In this document: piece by piece, positions 46,950 to 55,364 of the stretch
Position numbering within the stretch: the stretch's first letter is position 1
Layout of the letters: each line of letters starts with the position of its first letter
Source: Sinorhizobium chiapasense
GTDB lineage: Bacteria > Pseudomonadota > Alphaproteobacteria > Rhizobiales > Rhizobiaceae
DNA length: 64,000 bases
NCBI RefSeq assembly: GCF_036488675.1
Contig: NZ_CP133148.1
Coordinates: 4,089,001-4,153,000 of the forward strand
Direction: 5' to 3'
Made by a program: the position numbers and the translations under genes
The notes under the pieces: generated by a model
Seen by the model: only the letters and a program-made list of their open reading frames with translations
Told to the model about the DNA's origin: nothing
Database searches by the model: none

Positions 46950-47226
46950 CGCGCCGCGCCAGTTCAGCCTTCAGCCCATGCAGGGTCAGCTGCGGGTTCT
47001 GGGTGAGCCGCTCGGTGATGAACGCGCGATGTGGCTCCAGAATGCGCTTGCGATGGCCGCCCATCTTGCCCGGTGCGACAGAACCGGTCGCCCGATAGCG
47101 CCGCGACCACTTCACCACGGATGAGACCGATACGCCAAATCGCGACGCAACCGAACGGCAGTTCTCGCCTGCCAGAACTGCCGCAACAACACGCTCGCGA
47201 AGATCATTCGAAAGGGCTCGTGTCAT
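46867..47226 (-). CDS. IS630-family transposase, ORF A (helix-turn-helix part)
   Basis: 119 residues from ATG 47226. Helix-turn-helix segments: [38 protein letters not shown] and a second [24 protein letters not shown]. It ends shortly after the A8 run with [10 protein letters not shown] and stop. Either programmed slippage (+1 or -2) or a one-base insertion separates it from ORF B. An in-frame extension to 47298 is not needed. Confidence 0.85.
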   Translation of the reverse strand: MTRALSNDLRERVVAAVLAGENCRSVASRFGVSVSSVVKWSRRYRATGSVAPGKMGGHRKRILEPHRAFITERLTQNPQLTLHGLKAELARRGVAVSHNAVWQFIRREGLRFKKNAVRP

Positions 47227-47336
47227 CAGATGCTGGCCTCCGCCCAGCCAGCATCTTGAATCACAAAACCGACTTGCCGGGAATCCCATCCGATTCACTT
47301 AAGCAATGAAACGCTCTAGTGCCTCGGCTGTAGTTC

Positions 47337-47486
47337 CCCAACCCCTCCCCACAAGGGGGAGGGGCTTACCCGGTCGCTCCGACTCGGGTGTTCATGGCCG
47401 TTGCAGAAGCCTCGAACTTTGCAAATGGCAATCGGTTGCAGCGAGCGCTGCAGCCCCTCCCCCTTGTGGGGAGGGGTTGGGGAGGG
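47337..47486. repeat. Large inverted repeat of C/G-rich blocks
   Basis: CCCCAACCCCTCCCCACAAG GGGGAGGGGCT at the left (from 47337) is the inverse of AGCCCCTCCCCCTTGTGGGG AGGGGTTGGGG at the right (to about 47486), with about 83 bp between. Both arms are about 30 bp and nearly perfect. It lies just outside the IS630 right end and before the cutC stop. Similar blocks are common in Sinorhizobium intergenic regions. Confidence 0.7.
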
Positions 47487-47513
47487 GTACCTCGGAGTCG
47501 ATTCGATCCAAAA

Positions 47514-48245
47514 TCAGGTCTGAAAGGCTCCAAGCCGCGCCTTCAGTGCCTTGACCGTCGCCGCATCCGTCCGGCGCCGGTCTCCCGAGACGAAGCCCAT
47601 CGCCACCAGCCGGGGATCTTGAGCCGGCTCACGAACGGAGCAGGAGGAATGAACCTCCGTGACGGCGAGGCTCGGCAACAGCGCATCGATCGTGTCGACG
47701 GTAATGCCGGAACCGGGCATCACGGAAATTCTGCCTGCCGCCAATTCGATGAGCCGCGCCAGACTGTCGACCGCCTCCGGCGCGCTTTTCGCGCCGCCCG
47801 AGGTCAGGATCCTTTCAAAGCCGAGATCTTCCGCGATCGCCATCGCCTCGGCGAAATCCGGAACGAGATCGAAGGCCCGATGAAGCGTCAGCCCCAATCC
47901 CGCTGCGTGGCCGGCAAGCTTGCGGAGCATCTGCGCGTCGAGCCGGCCATCGGACAGCGATGCGCCGAGGACGACGCCGGCAAGCCCTGCATCGCGGGCT
48001 GCATCGATGTCCCGGCGCATGGCATCGAGATCGGCAGGGCCGTAGACGAAATCTCCGGGACGGGGCCGGATCATCGCATAGACCGGCAGCGGCGGCGGGC
48101 CGGCGAGCGCCATCAAGCCCGGGCTTGGCGTCAAGCCGCCGACGGCCAGGGCCGAGCAGAGCTCGATACGATCCGCGCCGCCCTCGATCGCCGCCATCAA
48201 GCCGTCCGTGTCATCGACGCAGACCTCGAGCAGGATGCCGCTCAT
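47514..48245 (-). CDS. cutC: CutC-family protein
   Basis: 243 residues from ATG 48245, overlapping the ROK gene stop by 4 bp. TIM-barrel family with LEVCVDDTDGLMAAIEGGAD, RIELCSALAVGGLTPS and ERILTSGGAKSAPEAVDSLA motifs intact. Historically called a copper homeostasis protein; the enzymatic role is not settled. Here it is translationally coupled to a sugar kinase and an amidase, which argues for a carbohydrate-related role rather than copper in this operon. Confidence 0.9.
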   Translation of the reverse strand: MSGILLEVCVDDTDGLMAAIEGGADRIELCSALAVGGLTPSPGLMALAGPPPLPVYAMIRPRPGDFVYGPADLDAMRRDIDAARDAGLAGVVLGASLSDGRLDAQMLRKLAGHAAGLGLTLHRAFDLVPDFAEAMAIAEDLGFERILTSGGAKSAPEAVDSLARLIELAAGRISVMPGSGITVDTIDALLPSLAVTEVHSSCSVREPAQDPRLVAMGFVSGDRRRTDAATVKALKARLGAFQT

Positions 48246-49153
48246 GTGACCTTTTCTCCGAAACCGAGCAGTGCAGCGCCGATCAGGCCTGGCTCCAGCC
48301 GGCATTCCCCGCGCACGACGAGCGGCCGGTCGAAGCGCCGGAGGATGCGGCCGCGCACGGCGCCGTCGATTTCGGCAAGCAGGGCTTCGGAGTTGGAGAG
48401 CCCGCCGCCGACCGGAACGATTGTCGCACCGGTTATGTTGACGACGAGCGCCAGCGGCGAACTGATGAGATCGACGAAAATGTCGATCGTGCGCGCTGCT
48501 TCGTCATTCCCGTTCTGCCAGGCGTCGATGACCTCGTGGCTGGAGAGAGACGTATCGTGCACCGTCGTGTGCAGCCTTTCGAGCCCGCGCGCCCCGCCCA
48601 CGGTGTCGACGCAGCCGCGTTGCCCGCAACCGCAGTCGAAGATCGGTATGGCAATGGGCGGATGTCCCGCCTCGGACGCGAGGGCGGGCGCATGCCCCCA
48701 TTCTCCGGCAAAGCCGCCATCGGCGTTGATCAGCTTGCCGTCGACCACCAGGCCGCCGCCGACCCCGGTGCCAAGGATCGCGCCGAAGACGATCCGGTGA
48801 TCGCGCCCCGCGCCGATGCCGGCCTCGGCGAGCGCGAAGCAATCGGCGTCGTTGGCGATCACCACGGGCAGGTGCAAGGCGGCCTCGAGCTCGGCGGCAA
48901 GCTCCCGGCCGTCGATACAGGGAATATTGGCGCATTTGATCCGACGGGTCTGCGGATCGATGACGCCGGTGATCGAGATCGCCACGCTTTCCGGCAGGCC
49001 GCCCGCCTCGTCGAGCACCGACTCGAGCGTTGCGACGAAGCGGCGAAAGTCGCTAAGCGGCGTGGTGCGCCGCGGCAGAGGGAATATCCGCTCCGGCGAA
49101 TGTGTGATCGCGCCTTTGATCGCGGATCCGCCGATATCGAAGCAGATGATCAT
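48242..49153 (-). CDS. ROK-family sugar kinase
   Basis: 303 residues. ATP-binding IICFDIGGSAIKGAI, the E-x-G-H motif FAGEWGHAPA and the ROK zinc-type cysteine cluster FDCGCGQRGCVDTVGG are intact; no DNA-binding domain, so it is a kinase and not a NagC-type repressor. Family members phosphorylate GlcNAc, ManNAc or glucose. It overlaps both neighbours by 4 bp (cutC and amidase). Likely feeds amino-sugar phosphates to the nearby nagA/SIS enzymes. Confidence 0.9.
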   Translation of the reverse strand: MIICFDIGGSAIKGAITHSPERIFPLPRRTTPLSDFRRFVATLESVLDEAGGLPESVAISITGVIDPQTRRIKCANIPCIDGRELAAELEAALHLPVVIANDADCFALAEAGIGAGRDHRIVFGAILGTGVGGGLVVDGKLINADGGFAGEWGHAPALASEAGHPPIAIPIFDCGCGQRGCVDTVGGARGLERLHTTVHDTSLSSHEVIDAWQNGNDEAARTIDIFVDLISSPLALVVNITGATIVPVGGGLSNSEALLAEIDGAVRGRILRRFDRPLVVRGECRLEPGLIGAALLGFGEKVT

Positions 49154-50511
49154 GCGCCACCCCGGATGATCGCTTCGGCAGCAAGGGCTGCGCTAAGCAG
49201 CCGGTCGTCCTGGTGGTGCGGTGCGGAGAGCAGCAAACCGGCCGGCATGCCGGCAGCGCCTGTACCGCAGGGGATGGAGATGCCGCAGAAATCGAGGAAA
49301 TTGCCGATCAGCGTGTTGCGCAGTGTCTTGGCATTCACCTTGAAGAAAAGCTCGTCGTCGGAAAGAAGCGGCGTGATCGGCGGGGCGACATGCGGCAATG
49401 TCGGATGCGCGATGAGTTCGCCAGGCGCAAGGCTCTCTACCGTTTCGTGGATCAACTGGTCACGTGCATCGAGAAGGGCGATGTAATCACTGAGGGCGAT
49501 CTTCTCGCCGAGTCTCGTGCGAGTGACGACGCGCGGATCGATCCTCGCCGCTTCGGGACCGGCGAGGCGCTCGCGGTGGAGGGCATAGGCTTCCGCCGTC
49601 ACCAGGGCGCCATGGCGCGCCGTCAGATCGAACACGGCGGCAAAGCTCGGGAAGGGCGCGCGCCTGACCCGGACGCCCGCCGCCTCAAGCCTTTTGATTG
49701 CTGCCTCGAAGGCCGCGACCACCTCCGGTTCGGCGTCGTCGAAGACGATCGTTTCCGGAACGACGATCGAGAGATCGCTAAGGTCGGCGCGGCGGATGAC
49801 CGGCGCCGTCAGGCTGTGCATGGCGGCATCCGCCCAAACTGCATCCTGCACCGTATGGCAAAGCGGGCCGAGCGAATCGAGGCTCTCGGCGAGCGGAAAC
49901 ACGCCTTTCATCGCATAACGGCCGCGCGTCGCCTTGTAGCCGACGATGCCGGTCATTGCCGCGGGGATGCGCACCGAGCCGCCCGTGTCCGTGCCGATCG
50001 CAACCGGCACGAGGCCAGCGGCGACGGCTGCGGCGGAACCGGAGGACGAGCCGCCGGGGATCCGGTGCACATCCGGCGATGCCGGATTGCGCGGCGTGCC
50101 ATAGTGCGGATTGATGCCGAGACCGGAAAAGGCAAATTCGCTCATGTTCGTCCGGCCGACGCTGACCATCCCGGCGGCAGCGAGTGCGCCGACGACGGCC
50201 GCGTCTGCCGCTGCGGGCGGGTTGTCCTTGAAGACGATGGAACCCGCCGTCGTCACGCTGCCGGCAAGGTCGAAAAGATCCTTCCAGGCGACAGGCAGCC
50301 CATCGAGCAGACCGAGCGCACGCCCAGCCTTGAGCCTATTTGATGCCGCCTGCGCTTCCTTGAGTGCGCGTTCGCGCGTCAGGCCAACGAAGATCGACTG
50401 GTCCGGATACGCCTCGATGCGATGAAACGTTTCTGCGGCGAGCTTGACAGGATCGAGCTTGCCCGATTGGACGAGGACGGCGAGGCTCGCGAGGGTTTTC
50501 TGGCTGGTCAT
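49150..50511 (-). CDS. Amidase-signature family hydrolase
   Basis: 453 residues. The Ser-cisSer-Lys triad is visible: lysine in LPVAWKDLFDLAGS, cis-serine and nucleophile in PGGSSSGSAAAVAAG and TDTGGSVRIPAA. It hydrolyses a C-N amide bond; substrate unknown. It is not GatA, since no gatB/gatC neighbours exist. First gene of the amidase-ROK-cutC operon, with 4-bp overlaps throughout, so it may process an amide-linked amino sugar or peptide; that is inference. Confidence 0.88.
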   Translation of the reverse strand: MTSQKTLASLAVLVQSGKLDPVKLAAETFHRIEAYPDQSIFVGLTRERALKEAQAASNRLKAGRALGLLDGLPVAWKDLFDLAGSVTTAGSIVFKDNPPAAADAAVVGALAAAGMVSVGRTNMSEFAFSGLGINPHYGTPRNPASPDVHRIPGGSSSGSAAAVAAGLVPVAIGTDTGGSVRIPAAMTGIVGYKATRGRYAMKGVFPLAESLDSLGPLCHTVQDAVWADAAMHSLTAPVIRRADLSDLSIVVPETIVFDDAEPEVVAAFEAAIKRLEAAGVRVRRAPFPSFAAVFDLTARHGALVTAEAYALHRERLAGPEAARIDPRVVTRTRLGEKIALSDYIALLDARDQLIHETVESLAPGELIAHPTLPHVAPPITPLLSDDELFFKVNAKTLRNTLIGNFLDFCGISIPCGTGAAGMPAGLLLSAPHHQDDRLLSAALAAEAIIRGGA

Positions 50512-50753
50512 TTGGTCTCCCTGGCTGGCCGCGGGTCATTTCCGGCGCAACACAGCCCTGCATCGAATTTAGGCATAGCATATCGCCCTGCGTCACGTTT
50601 GCCAGCGCCCGGGACCATGATCCGCGATTTTCGCCGGCGGCGAGACGGCGGGGCGGCGCGGCTTGCAACGCGCCGCAGACCGGTTGCTGTCGGCAACCGC
50701 TGCCTATCTTGTCGTTCGCAATCGACCTGCCTACATGGGCTTGAGCCACCTTC
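50512..50753. other. Intergenic region upstream of the amidase operon
   Basis: About 240 bp before repeat copy 4 and the divergent CysZ-like gene. It should hold the amidase promoter. AT-richer stretch GAATTTAGGCATAGCATATCG at about 50567-50587 could contain a -10 element. No gene seen. Confidence 0.35.
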
Positions 50754-50855
50754 TGCATGTTTCCTTGAATCGCAGCCGATGTAAGGATGAAAACATGCAG
50801 CAATTCAAAGTGCTACAGCGTCCCTTGCGCGTCTGACAAGACACGCTGCGCTGTT
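50754..50855 (+). repeat. Two-hairpin dispersed repeat, copy 4
   Basis: TGCATGTTTCCTTGAATCG ... ATGTAAGGATGAAAACATGC palindrome, then CTACAGCG and an incomplete right arm (GCGCTGT at 50848-50854, then T instead of AG). Carries the mini-frame MQQFKVLQRPLRV from 50794. Ends about 17 bp before the CysZ-like start. Confidence 0.88.
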
Positions 50856-50871
50856 CCGATGGAGAGCGGTC

Positions 50872-51609
50872 ATGATCATGGATGCGGCGCGACTTGCCTT
50901 CGCCAATCTCTTCGCGGCGGAGACCCGCTCGGTGTTCTGGAAAGTGCTTGGGCTGACGCTTCTTGCGCTCATCGCCCTTTGGTTCGCCCTGCGCGAAGTG
51001 TTCGTCTGGCTCGCCCTCCCGTGGATCGACACGCTGATGCCGGGCACACCCGTCTGGGCCGGCTGGCTCACATTCATCGTCGGCATCTTCGCGAGCCTGG
51101 GTCTGGCCCTGGCGCTTGCCCTTTTGCTCGCGCCGGTCACCGCGCTCATCGCCGGCTTCTTCCTCGACGACGTCGCCGAGGTGATCGAGACGCGCGACTA
51201 TCCCGATGGCGCGCCGGGCAAGCCGCTGCCACTTGTGGCGGCAATGACCGGATCGGCGAAATTCCTCGGCGTCGTCATCCTCGGCAACATCGTTGCGCTC
51301 CTGCTGCTGCTCGTGCCGGGCGTCAATCTCATCGCCTTCTTCCTCGTCAACGGCTACCTGCTCGGGCGGGAATTTTTCGAGTTCGCCGCAATGCGCTATC
51401 GTTCGCCTTCCGAGGCGCGACTCTTTCGTGTCAAACACCGCTCGACCGTGTTTCTCGCGGGGCTCGTGCTGGCGGCGTTCCTGGCCGTACCGCTGCTCAA
51501 CCTGCTGACACCGCTCTTTGCTGCCGCCATGATGGTGCATCTCCACAAGATGCTTTCGGCACGCGATCCCGGCTTTTCGGCGGCTCAAAAGGTGGCAGCC
51601 GGCGCGTGA
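50872..51609 (+). CDS. CysZ/EI24-family membrane protein
   Basis: 245 residues, ATG 50872 or 50878. Four or more hydrophobic segments; family pattern includes ALLLAPVTALIAGFFLDDVAEVIE and GYLLGREFFEFAAMRY. The E. coli relative CysZ takes up sulfate for cysteine synthesis; in rhizobia the role is untested, and no cys genes are nearby. Inner membrane. Followed by slyX. Confidence 0.85.
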   Translation: MIMDAARLAFANLFAAETRSVFWKVLGLTLLALIALWFALREVFVWLALPWIDTLMPGTPVWAGWLTFIVGIFASLGLALALALLLAPVTALIAGFFLDDVAEVIETRDYPDGAPGKPLPLVAAMTGSAKFLGVVILGNIVALLLLLVPGVNLIAFFLVNGYLLGREFFEFAAMRYRSPSEARLFRVKHRSTVFLAGLVLAAFLAVPLLNLLTPLFAAAMMVHLHKMLSARDPGFSAAQKVAAGA

Positions 51610-51677
51610 TCGTGACCGCTTGACAGCGCGGTCGTCTTGGACGACGAGAACCAGACGCCGGACGCAGGAGTAATCAC

Positions 51678-51887
51678 ATGAGCGACGCCGACAATCGGAT
51701 CACGCGTCTCGAAGAAATGCTGGCGCACCAGGCGAAGACCATCGAGGAGCTTTCGGACCAGCTGGCCGAGCAGTGGAAGGTGGTCGAACAGACCCGGGCG
51801 AAGCTTGACCGCCTGACGGAGCGCTTCCTGAGCCTCGAGGAACAGACGCGTGATGCGATACCGGTGACCCGCCCGCCGCATTACTGA
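51678..51887 (+). CDS. slyX: SlyX-family protein
   Basis: 69 residues, ATG 51678 with AGGAGTAATCAC upstream. Entirely coiled-coil in character (RITRLEEMLAHQAKTIEELS, QLAEQWKVVEQTRAKLDRL) with the conserved C-terminal PPHY ending of SlyX. Function of the family is unknown. It probably shares the transcript of the CysZ-like gene. Confidence 0.92.
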   Translation: MSDADNRITRLEEMLAHQAKTIEELSDQLAEQWKVVEQTRAKLDRLTERFLSLEEQTRDAIPVTRPPHY

Positions 51888-51940
51888 AACGGTCGGGGGC
51901 GTGGAATGCGGGCGGAAGCCGCGTTTCATGATGCTCCGAC

Positions 51941-52028
51941 TAGAGCGCCGGGCGTTGAAATGAACGCGAATCTAGAGCATCTTTTCTGCTTTCAGTGGTC
52001 CCCCTTGAAGCAGGTTGCTCTGGAAACG
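51941..52028. repeat. AGAGC-type repeat remnants
   Basis: CTAGAGCGCC...TCTAGAGCATC...GGTTGCTCTGG resembles the AGAGC-ended intergenic repeats seen at 30769 and 54010. Boundaries are vague. Confidence 0.4.
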
Positions 52029-52063
52029 AAAAGGCCGCCTGCTTCATCGAAGCAGGCGGCCTC
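52029..52063 (-). terminator. Terminator of the BMP-type binding-protein gene
   Basis: Minus strand AGGCCGCCTGCTTC-GAT-GAAGCAGGCGGCCT followed by TTTTCG: a perfect 14-bp stem about 20 bp after the stop codon. Confidence 0.9.
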
Positions 52064-52083
52064 TTGATGTCAGGTCACCGCAA

Positions 52084-53076
52084 TTAGTAGGGGCAGGATT
52101 CGGTGCTCATGTAGTCGTGCACCTGCACCTTGCCGGCAATGATGTCGGCCTTCACCTTTTCGACCGCATCGTGCATTTCCGGCGTGATCAGAGCCTTGTT
52201 GTTGTCGTCGAGCGCGTAGCCGACGCCGTCTTCCTTGAGGCCGAGGTTGGAAATGCCAAACTCGAACTTGTCGTTCTTGGCCGCCATGAAGGAATCATAG
52301 ACGGCGACGTCGACGCGCTTCAGCATCGAGGTCAAGACCTTGCCCGGCTGCAGCATGTTCTGGTTGGAATCGACGCCGATGCCGAGCTTGCCGGCATCCG
52401 CTGCCGCCTGCAGCACGCCTACGCCGGTACCGCCGGCGGCATGGTAGACGACGTCCGCGCCCTGATCGATCTGGGATTTTGCGATTTCACCGCCCTTGAC
52501 CGGATCGTTCCAGGCGTCCGGCGTCGTGCCGGTATAGGCCTCAAGCACCTTGACGTCCGCGCCGATCGACTTGGCGCCGCCGACATAGCCGCAGGCGAAC
52601 TTGTGGATCAGCGGGATGTCCATGCCGCCGACGAAGCTGACGGTCTTCGACTTGGAGGCGAGGCCGGCGAGCACGCCGACGAGGTAGGAGCCTTCCTGCT
52701 CCTTGAAGACGATCGATTTGACATTCGGCTTTTCGACCACCATGTCGATGATCGCGAACTTCGTGTCCGGATATTCCGCGGCAATTTTCTCGAGCGATGC
52801 CGCCCAGTTGAAGCCGGCCATTACGATTGGGCTGTTGCCGTCGCTGGCAAAGCGGCGCAACGCCTGTTCGCGCTGCGCATCGTTGGCGATTTCGAATTCG
52901 CGGTATTCGATGCCTGATTCGGTCTTGAACTTTTCGGCGCCGTTAAAGGCCGCTTCGTTGAAGGATTTGTCGAACTTGCCGCCAAGATCGTAGATGATCG
53001 CCGGCTTGATGTCGGCGGCCAATGCCGTCGCGGACATCATGGAGAAAGCAAAGAGACCGAGAATGGTTTTTTTCAT
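52084..53076 (-). CDS. BMP/PnrA-family ABC transporter substrate-binding protein
   Basis: 330 residues. Signal peptide MKKTILGLFAFSMMSATALA, cleaved near ALAAD. The mature part is a basic-membrane-protein type periplasmic binding protein (IYDLGGKFDKSFNEAAFNGA, FVGGMDIPLIHKFACGYVGG, YHAAGGTGVGVLQAA). Relatives bind purine nucleosides. No permease or ATPase genes are adjacent in the window, so its transporter partners would lie elsewhere. Ends in CPY, with one other cysteine that may pair with it. Confidence 0.93.
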   Translation of the reverse strand: MKKTILGLFAFSMMSATALAADIKPAIIYDLGGKFDKSFNEAAFNGAEKFKTESGIEYREFEIANDAQREQALRRFASDGNSPIVMAGFNWAASLEKIAAEYPDTKFAIIDMVVEKPNVKSIVFKEQEGSYLVGVLAGLASKSKTVSFVGGMDIPLIHKFACGYVGGAKSIGADVKVLEAYTGTTPDAWNDPVKGGEIAKSQIDQGADVVYHAAGGTGVGVLQAAADAGKLGIGVDSNQNMLQPGKVLTSMLKRVDVAVYDSFMAAKNDKFEFGISNLGLKEDGVGYALDDNNKALITPEMHDAVEKVKADIIAGKVQVHDYMSTESCPY

Positions 53077-53314
53077 CGTGCAGCCCTGTTGTCGCTATTG
53101 ATCTTATCGGGTCTGGCGGCAGTCCAACGGGGGCCTGAACGCGCAGCCCGCCCCTCTCTTGTTAAGGCTTGGGTGGGCGCATCCTTGCACGGCTTCCGCA
53201 AAAAAACACTCAAAATTTTTCAGATGGTAAAAAAGTTGCGGCGCCCGGCGCACAGCCGCCGGACGCCGGTTCCAAGAAGCAAATCGGCACGCCGTTTCCG
53301 GCAGGGCGACAAGC

Positions 53315-53968
53315 CTAGCGGCCGATCGGACAGCTGACGCCGGTGCCGCGAAGGCCGCAGTAACCGTCGGGGTTCTTGGCCAGATACTGCTGGTGATAGT
53401 CCTCGGCAAAATAAAGTGGTCCGGCCATGCCGATTTCGGCGGTGATCTCACCGCCGTGGTCGAAGGCATTCAGAGCCTTCTGGAAGGCGTCGCGCGCAGC
53501 CTTCGCCTCGCGGAGCTGTTCCTCGTCATAAACATAGATCGCCGAGCGGTAGGTGGTGCCGATATCGTTGCCCTGCCGCATGCCTTGGGTCGGATCGTGT
53601 TCCTCGAAGAAGGCCTTCAGCAACCTTGCGAAGGAGACCTTTGTCGGATCGTAGACGACGAGCACGACCTCCGCGTGGCCCGTGAGCCCGGTCGTGGTCT
53701 CCTGATAGGTCGGGTTCGGCGTCAGCCCGCCGGAATAGCCGGCGGCGGTCACGTGGACGCCCGGGATGTTCCAGAGCAGCCGCTCGGCGCCCCAGAAGCA
53801 GCCCATGCCGAAAAGCACCTTCTTCATCCCGTCGGGGTAGGGACCCTTCAGCGGACGTCCGGAGACGAAGTGTGTCTCTGCCGTCGGAGTCTCCTCCTCG
53901 CGCCCGCGAAGTGCGGTCTCGGCGTCGGGCAGGATCGTCTTCTTGTTGAACATGTCGATCAGAAACAT
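53315..53968 (-). CDS. msrA: Peptide methionine sulfoxide reductase MsrA
   Basis: 217 residues. Active-site motif [14 protein letters not shown] at about residue 55, followed by [14 protein letters not shown] and [13 protein letters not shown]-terminal resolving cysteines in [15 protein letters not shown]. Reduces methionine-S-sulfoxide in proteins. The N-terminal extension of about 45 residues is usual for alphaproteobacterial MsrA; ATG 53968 has GGAGCC upstream. Confidence 0.95.
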   Translation of the reverse strand: MFLIDMFNKKTILPDAETALRGREEETPTAETHFVSGRPLKGPYPDGMKKVLFGMGCFWGAERLLWNIPGVHVTAAGYSGGLTPNPTYQETTTGLTGHAEVVLVVYDPTKVSFARLLKAFFEEHDPTQGMRQGNDIGTTYRSAIYVYDEEQLREAKAARDAFQKALNAFDHGGEITAEIGMAGPLYFAEDYHQQYLAKNPDGYCGLRGTGVSCPIGR

Positions 53969-54009
53969 CTGCGGCTCCTTTCGCGCGCGGAAAGCGTCGA
54001 CGACCGGCT

Positions 54010-54111
54010 AGAGCAATTCCAGGAAAAGTGTGTCACGGTTTTCCGTCCGGAATTGCGTGTTTCAAAGAGTTAGATCATTTCGCTGTTTCAATGAAACAAA
54101 TGAAATGATCT
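54010..54111. repeat. AGAGC-type repeat plus hairpin
   Basis: 54010-54066 (AGAGCAATTCCAGGAAAAGT...GGAATTGCGTGTTTCAAA) is related to 855-910. 54070-54111 forms a hairpin AGATCATTTCGCTGTTTC/GAAACAAATGAAATGATCT, a cousin of 9746-9788. It borders repeat copy 5. Confidence 0.65.
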
Positions 54112-54213
54112 GGAGCGCCGCGCGTTCGGACGAACGCGCAAAGGACGCTGTGGCACTTTGAATTGCTGCATGTTTTATCCCTAAATCGGCTGCGATTTAA
54201 GGAAACAAGCAGT
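54112..54213 (-). repeat. Two-hairpin dispersed repeat, copy 5 (inverted)
   Basis: Minus strand reads GCTTGTTTCCTTAAATCGCA ... CGATTTAGGGATAAAACATGCAGCAATTCAAAGTGCCACAGCGTCC. The only copy in this orientation in the window. The first palindrome is incomplete at its left end. Lies just past the 3' end of the small membrane protein gene. Confidence 0.85.
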
Positions 54214-54221
54214 AGCGGCGA

Positions 54222-54539
54222 TCAGGCGGCAAATCGCCCGGCGGCGGGGCGTTTCTTGTAGCCCGCCATCCACAGGATCAGGGCGAGCGCCAGCAACACC
54301 GCGAAAGCAGGCCGGGCAAAGAGCCATTGCAGCGCCGTCAACCAGAACGCCGGCCCGGCATCGGTGCGTTGCAGTGAGTGCACCCAGTTAAGTGCTTCCG
54401 GGCCAAGAGCGGATATGGCATCGGCGAGCGAGGTCATCGCCGGCTCTGACGCGGCAACCGACTGTATCGAGTCGACGGTCCCGGCAAGCACGGCCACCGC
54501 CAGCGCGAGAAAGCTTGCAAGCTTCAGCAGCAACCGCAT
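54222..54539 (-). CDS. Small membrane protein of unknown function
   Basis: 105 residues. N-terminal hydrophobic segment (LLLKLASFLALAVAVLAGT) and a second one (FAVLLALALILWMAGY) ending in a basic tail KKRPAAGRFAA. The centre has the conserved-looking PEALNWVHSLQRTDAGPAFW. I recognise the general look of a conserved rhizobial hypothetical protein, not a named family. No operon partners. Confidence 0.7.
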   Translation of the reverse strand: MRLLLKLASFLALAVAVLAGTVDSIQSVAASEPAMTSLADAISALGPEALNWVHSLQRTDAGPAFWLTALQWLFARPAFAVLLALALILWMAGYKKRPAAGRFAA

Positions 54540-54606
54540 CTTCGTCCTTTTGGCCGCCGTGGCACGTTGCGCGTCCGATGCGCGCTTTTCCGATCATCTA
54601 CGCTGC

Positions 54607-54708
54607 TGCATGTCTCCTTGGATCGACCTCGATTTAAGGACAAAGACATGCCGCAGTTCAAAATGCTACAGCGGCCCTTGCGCGTCCCTAAGACGCGCGG
54701 CGCTGTAG
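54607..54708 (+). repeat. Two-hairpin dispersed repeat, copy 6
   Basis: TGCATGTCTCCTTGGATCGA-CC-TCGATTTAAGGACAAAGACATG palindrome, then CTACAGCG and CGCTGTAG enclosing GCGCGTC/GACGCGC. Here the mini-frame loses its stop (RPLRVPKTRGAV...). Second copy within 500 bp of copy 5. Confidence 0.88.
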
Positions 54709-54917
54709 TGCGCCAAGAAATAGGCGCCGCAAGTTGCGAGCGCAATGGCCGACTTCGCCAAGGCCATCTCACAAGATGTCAATAAACTGTCAGAAACCAG
54801 TTGATCCCGCGCAAATCATCGGTATATATCGCGCCCGTCCGCCGGTTCGTCCGGCGCACGCCGGAAGAGTTCGCTCTTCCCCATCCAGCCGGACTGACCA
54901 GCGGCTGTTTCAAGGAT

Positions 54918-55007
54918 GGACAGGTGGCCGAGTGGTTGAAGGCGCACGCCTGGAACGCGTGTATACGTGAAAGCGTATCGAGGGTTCGAATCCCTCTCTG
55001 TCCGCCA
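54918..55007 (+). tRNA. tRNA-Ser (GGA anticodon)
   Basis: 90-nt class II tRNA. Acceptor GGACAGG pairs with TCTGTCC, discriminator G then encoded CCA at 55005-55007. Anticodon stem CACGC/GCGTG holds loop CTGGAAC with anticodon GGA at 54952-54954. A long variable arm (TATACGTGAAAGCGTATC region) and the T arm GAGGGTTCGAATCCCTC are present. Its 3' end marks the left border of the accessory island and is a typical integration site. Confidence 0.97.
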
Positions 55008-55364
55008 TCGATTTTTCGTAAATAACGGAAATGGCTCTGTTTTTCGGAATGACGGTTTCGCCACTTGCACCTTGGCTTGCACCTTCGGCATTTGTGGTGG
55101 CGCTATTTGCGCCGCCTAACAAGACAGCGTTACGCAGCAGGATCGGAACAACGTCAGAATGAAACCGGTGCTACAGAAGGACCGGAAAGTAAGCCGCGTT
55201 CAGGCACCCTGGAGCTATGGACGAACGGTGTCATCGGGGCGGGTGGCTCTGACATCGAGCTTGAGCGAGGACTGTCCAACGCGTTCTCAGCAGTGTTGAA
55301 ACAGTTCTTTGCCATGTTCATCGAGAGCCGCAACTAAATGGCCGGGTTAACGAAGGTCTTGCAT
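55008..55364. other. Non-coding island border region
   Basis: About 360 bp after the tRNA. It contains the short direct repeat CTTGCACCTTGG/CTTGCACCTT at about 55064-55083. A 90-codon frame (55065-55337, TTG start) has no clear ribosome-binding site and is not recognised; a decayed integrase remnant cannot be excluded. Confidence 0.35.

Larger units (their letters stand above)
46271..47316 (-). mobile_element. IS630-family insertion sequence
   Basis: 1046 bp between two TA dinucleotides (46269-46270 and 47317-47318), the target duplication expected for IS630/Tc1. Terminal inverted repeats begin GAGCGTTTCAT at both ends and diverge after that. It holds two overlapping transposase frames on the minus strand. 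Size and ends are like ISRm2011-2-type elements of Sinorhizobium, but identity was not checked. It sits between nagA and cutC. Confidence 0.9.

Noticed and set aside
54816..55122. Minus-strand frames with [16 protein letters not shown] text
   Set aside because: They are the reverse complement of the tRNA-Ser gene, a well-known annotation artefact.
55065..55337. 90-codon plus-strand frame after the tRNA
   Set aside because: TTG start with no ribosome-binding site and no recognised motif; a degraded remnant at best.
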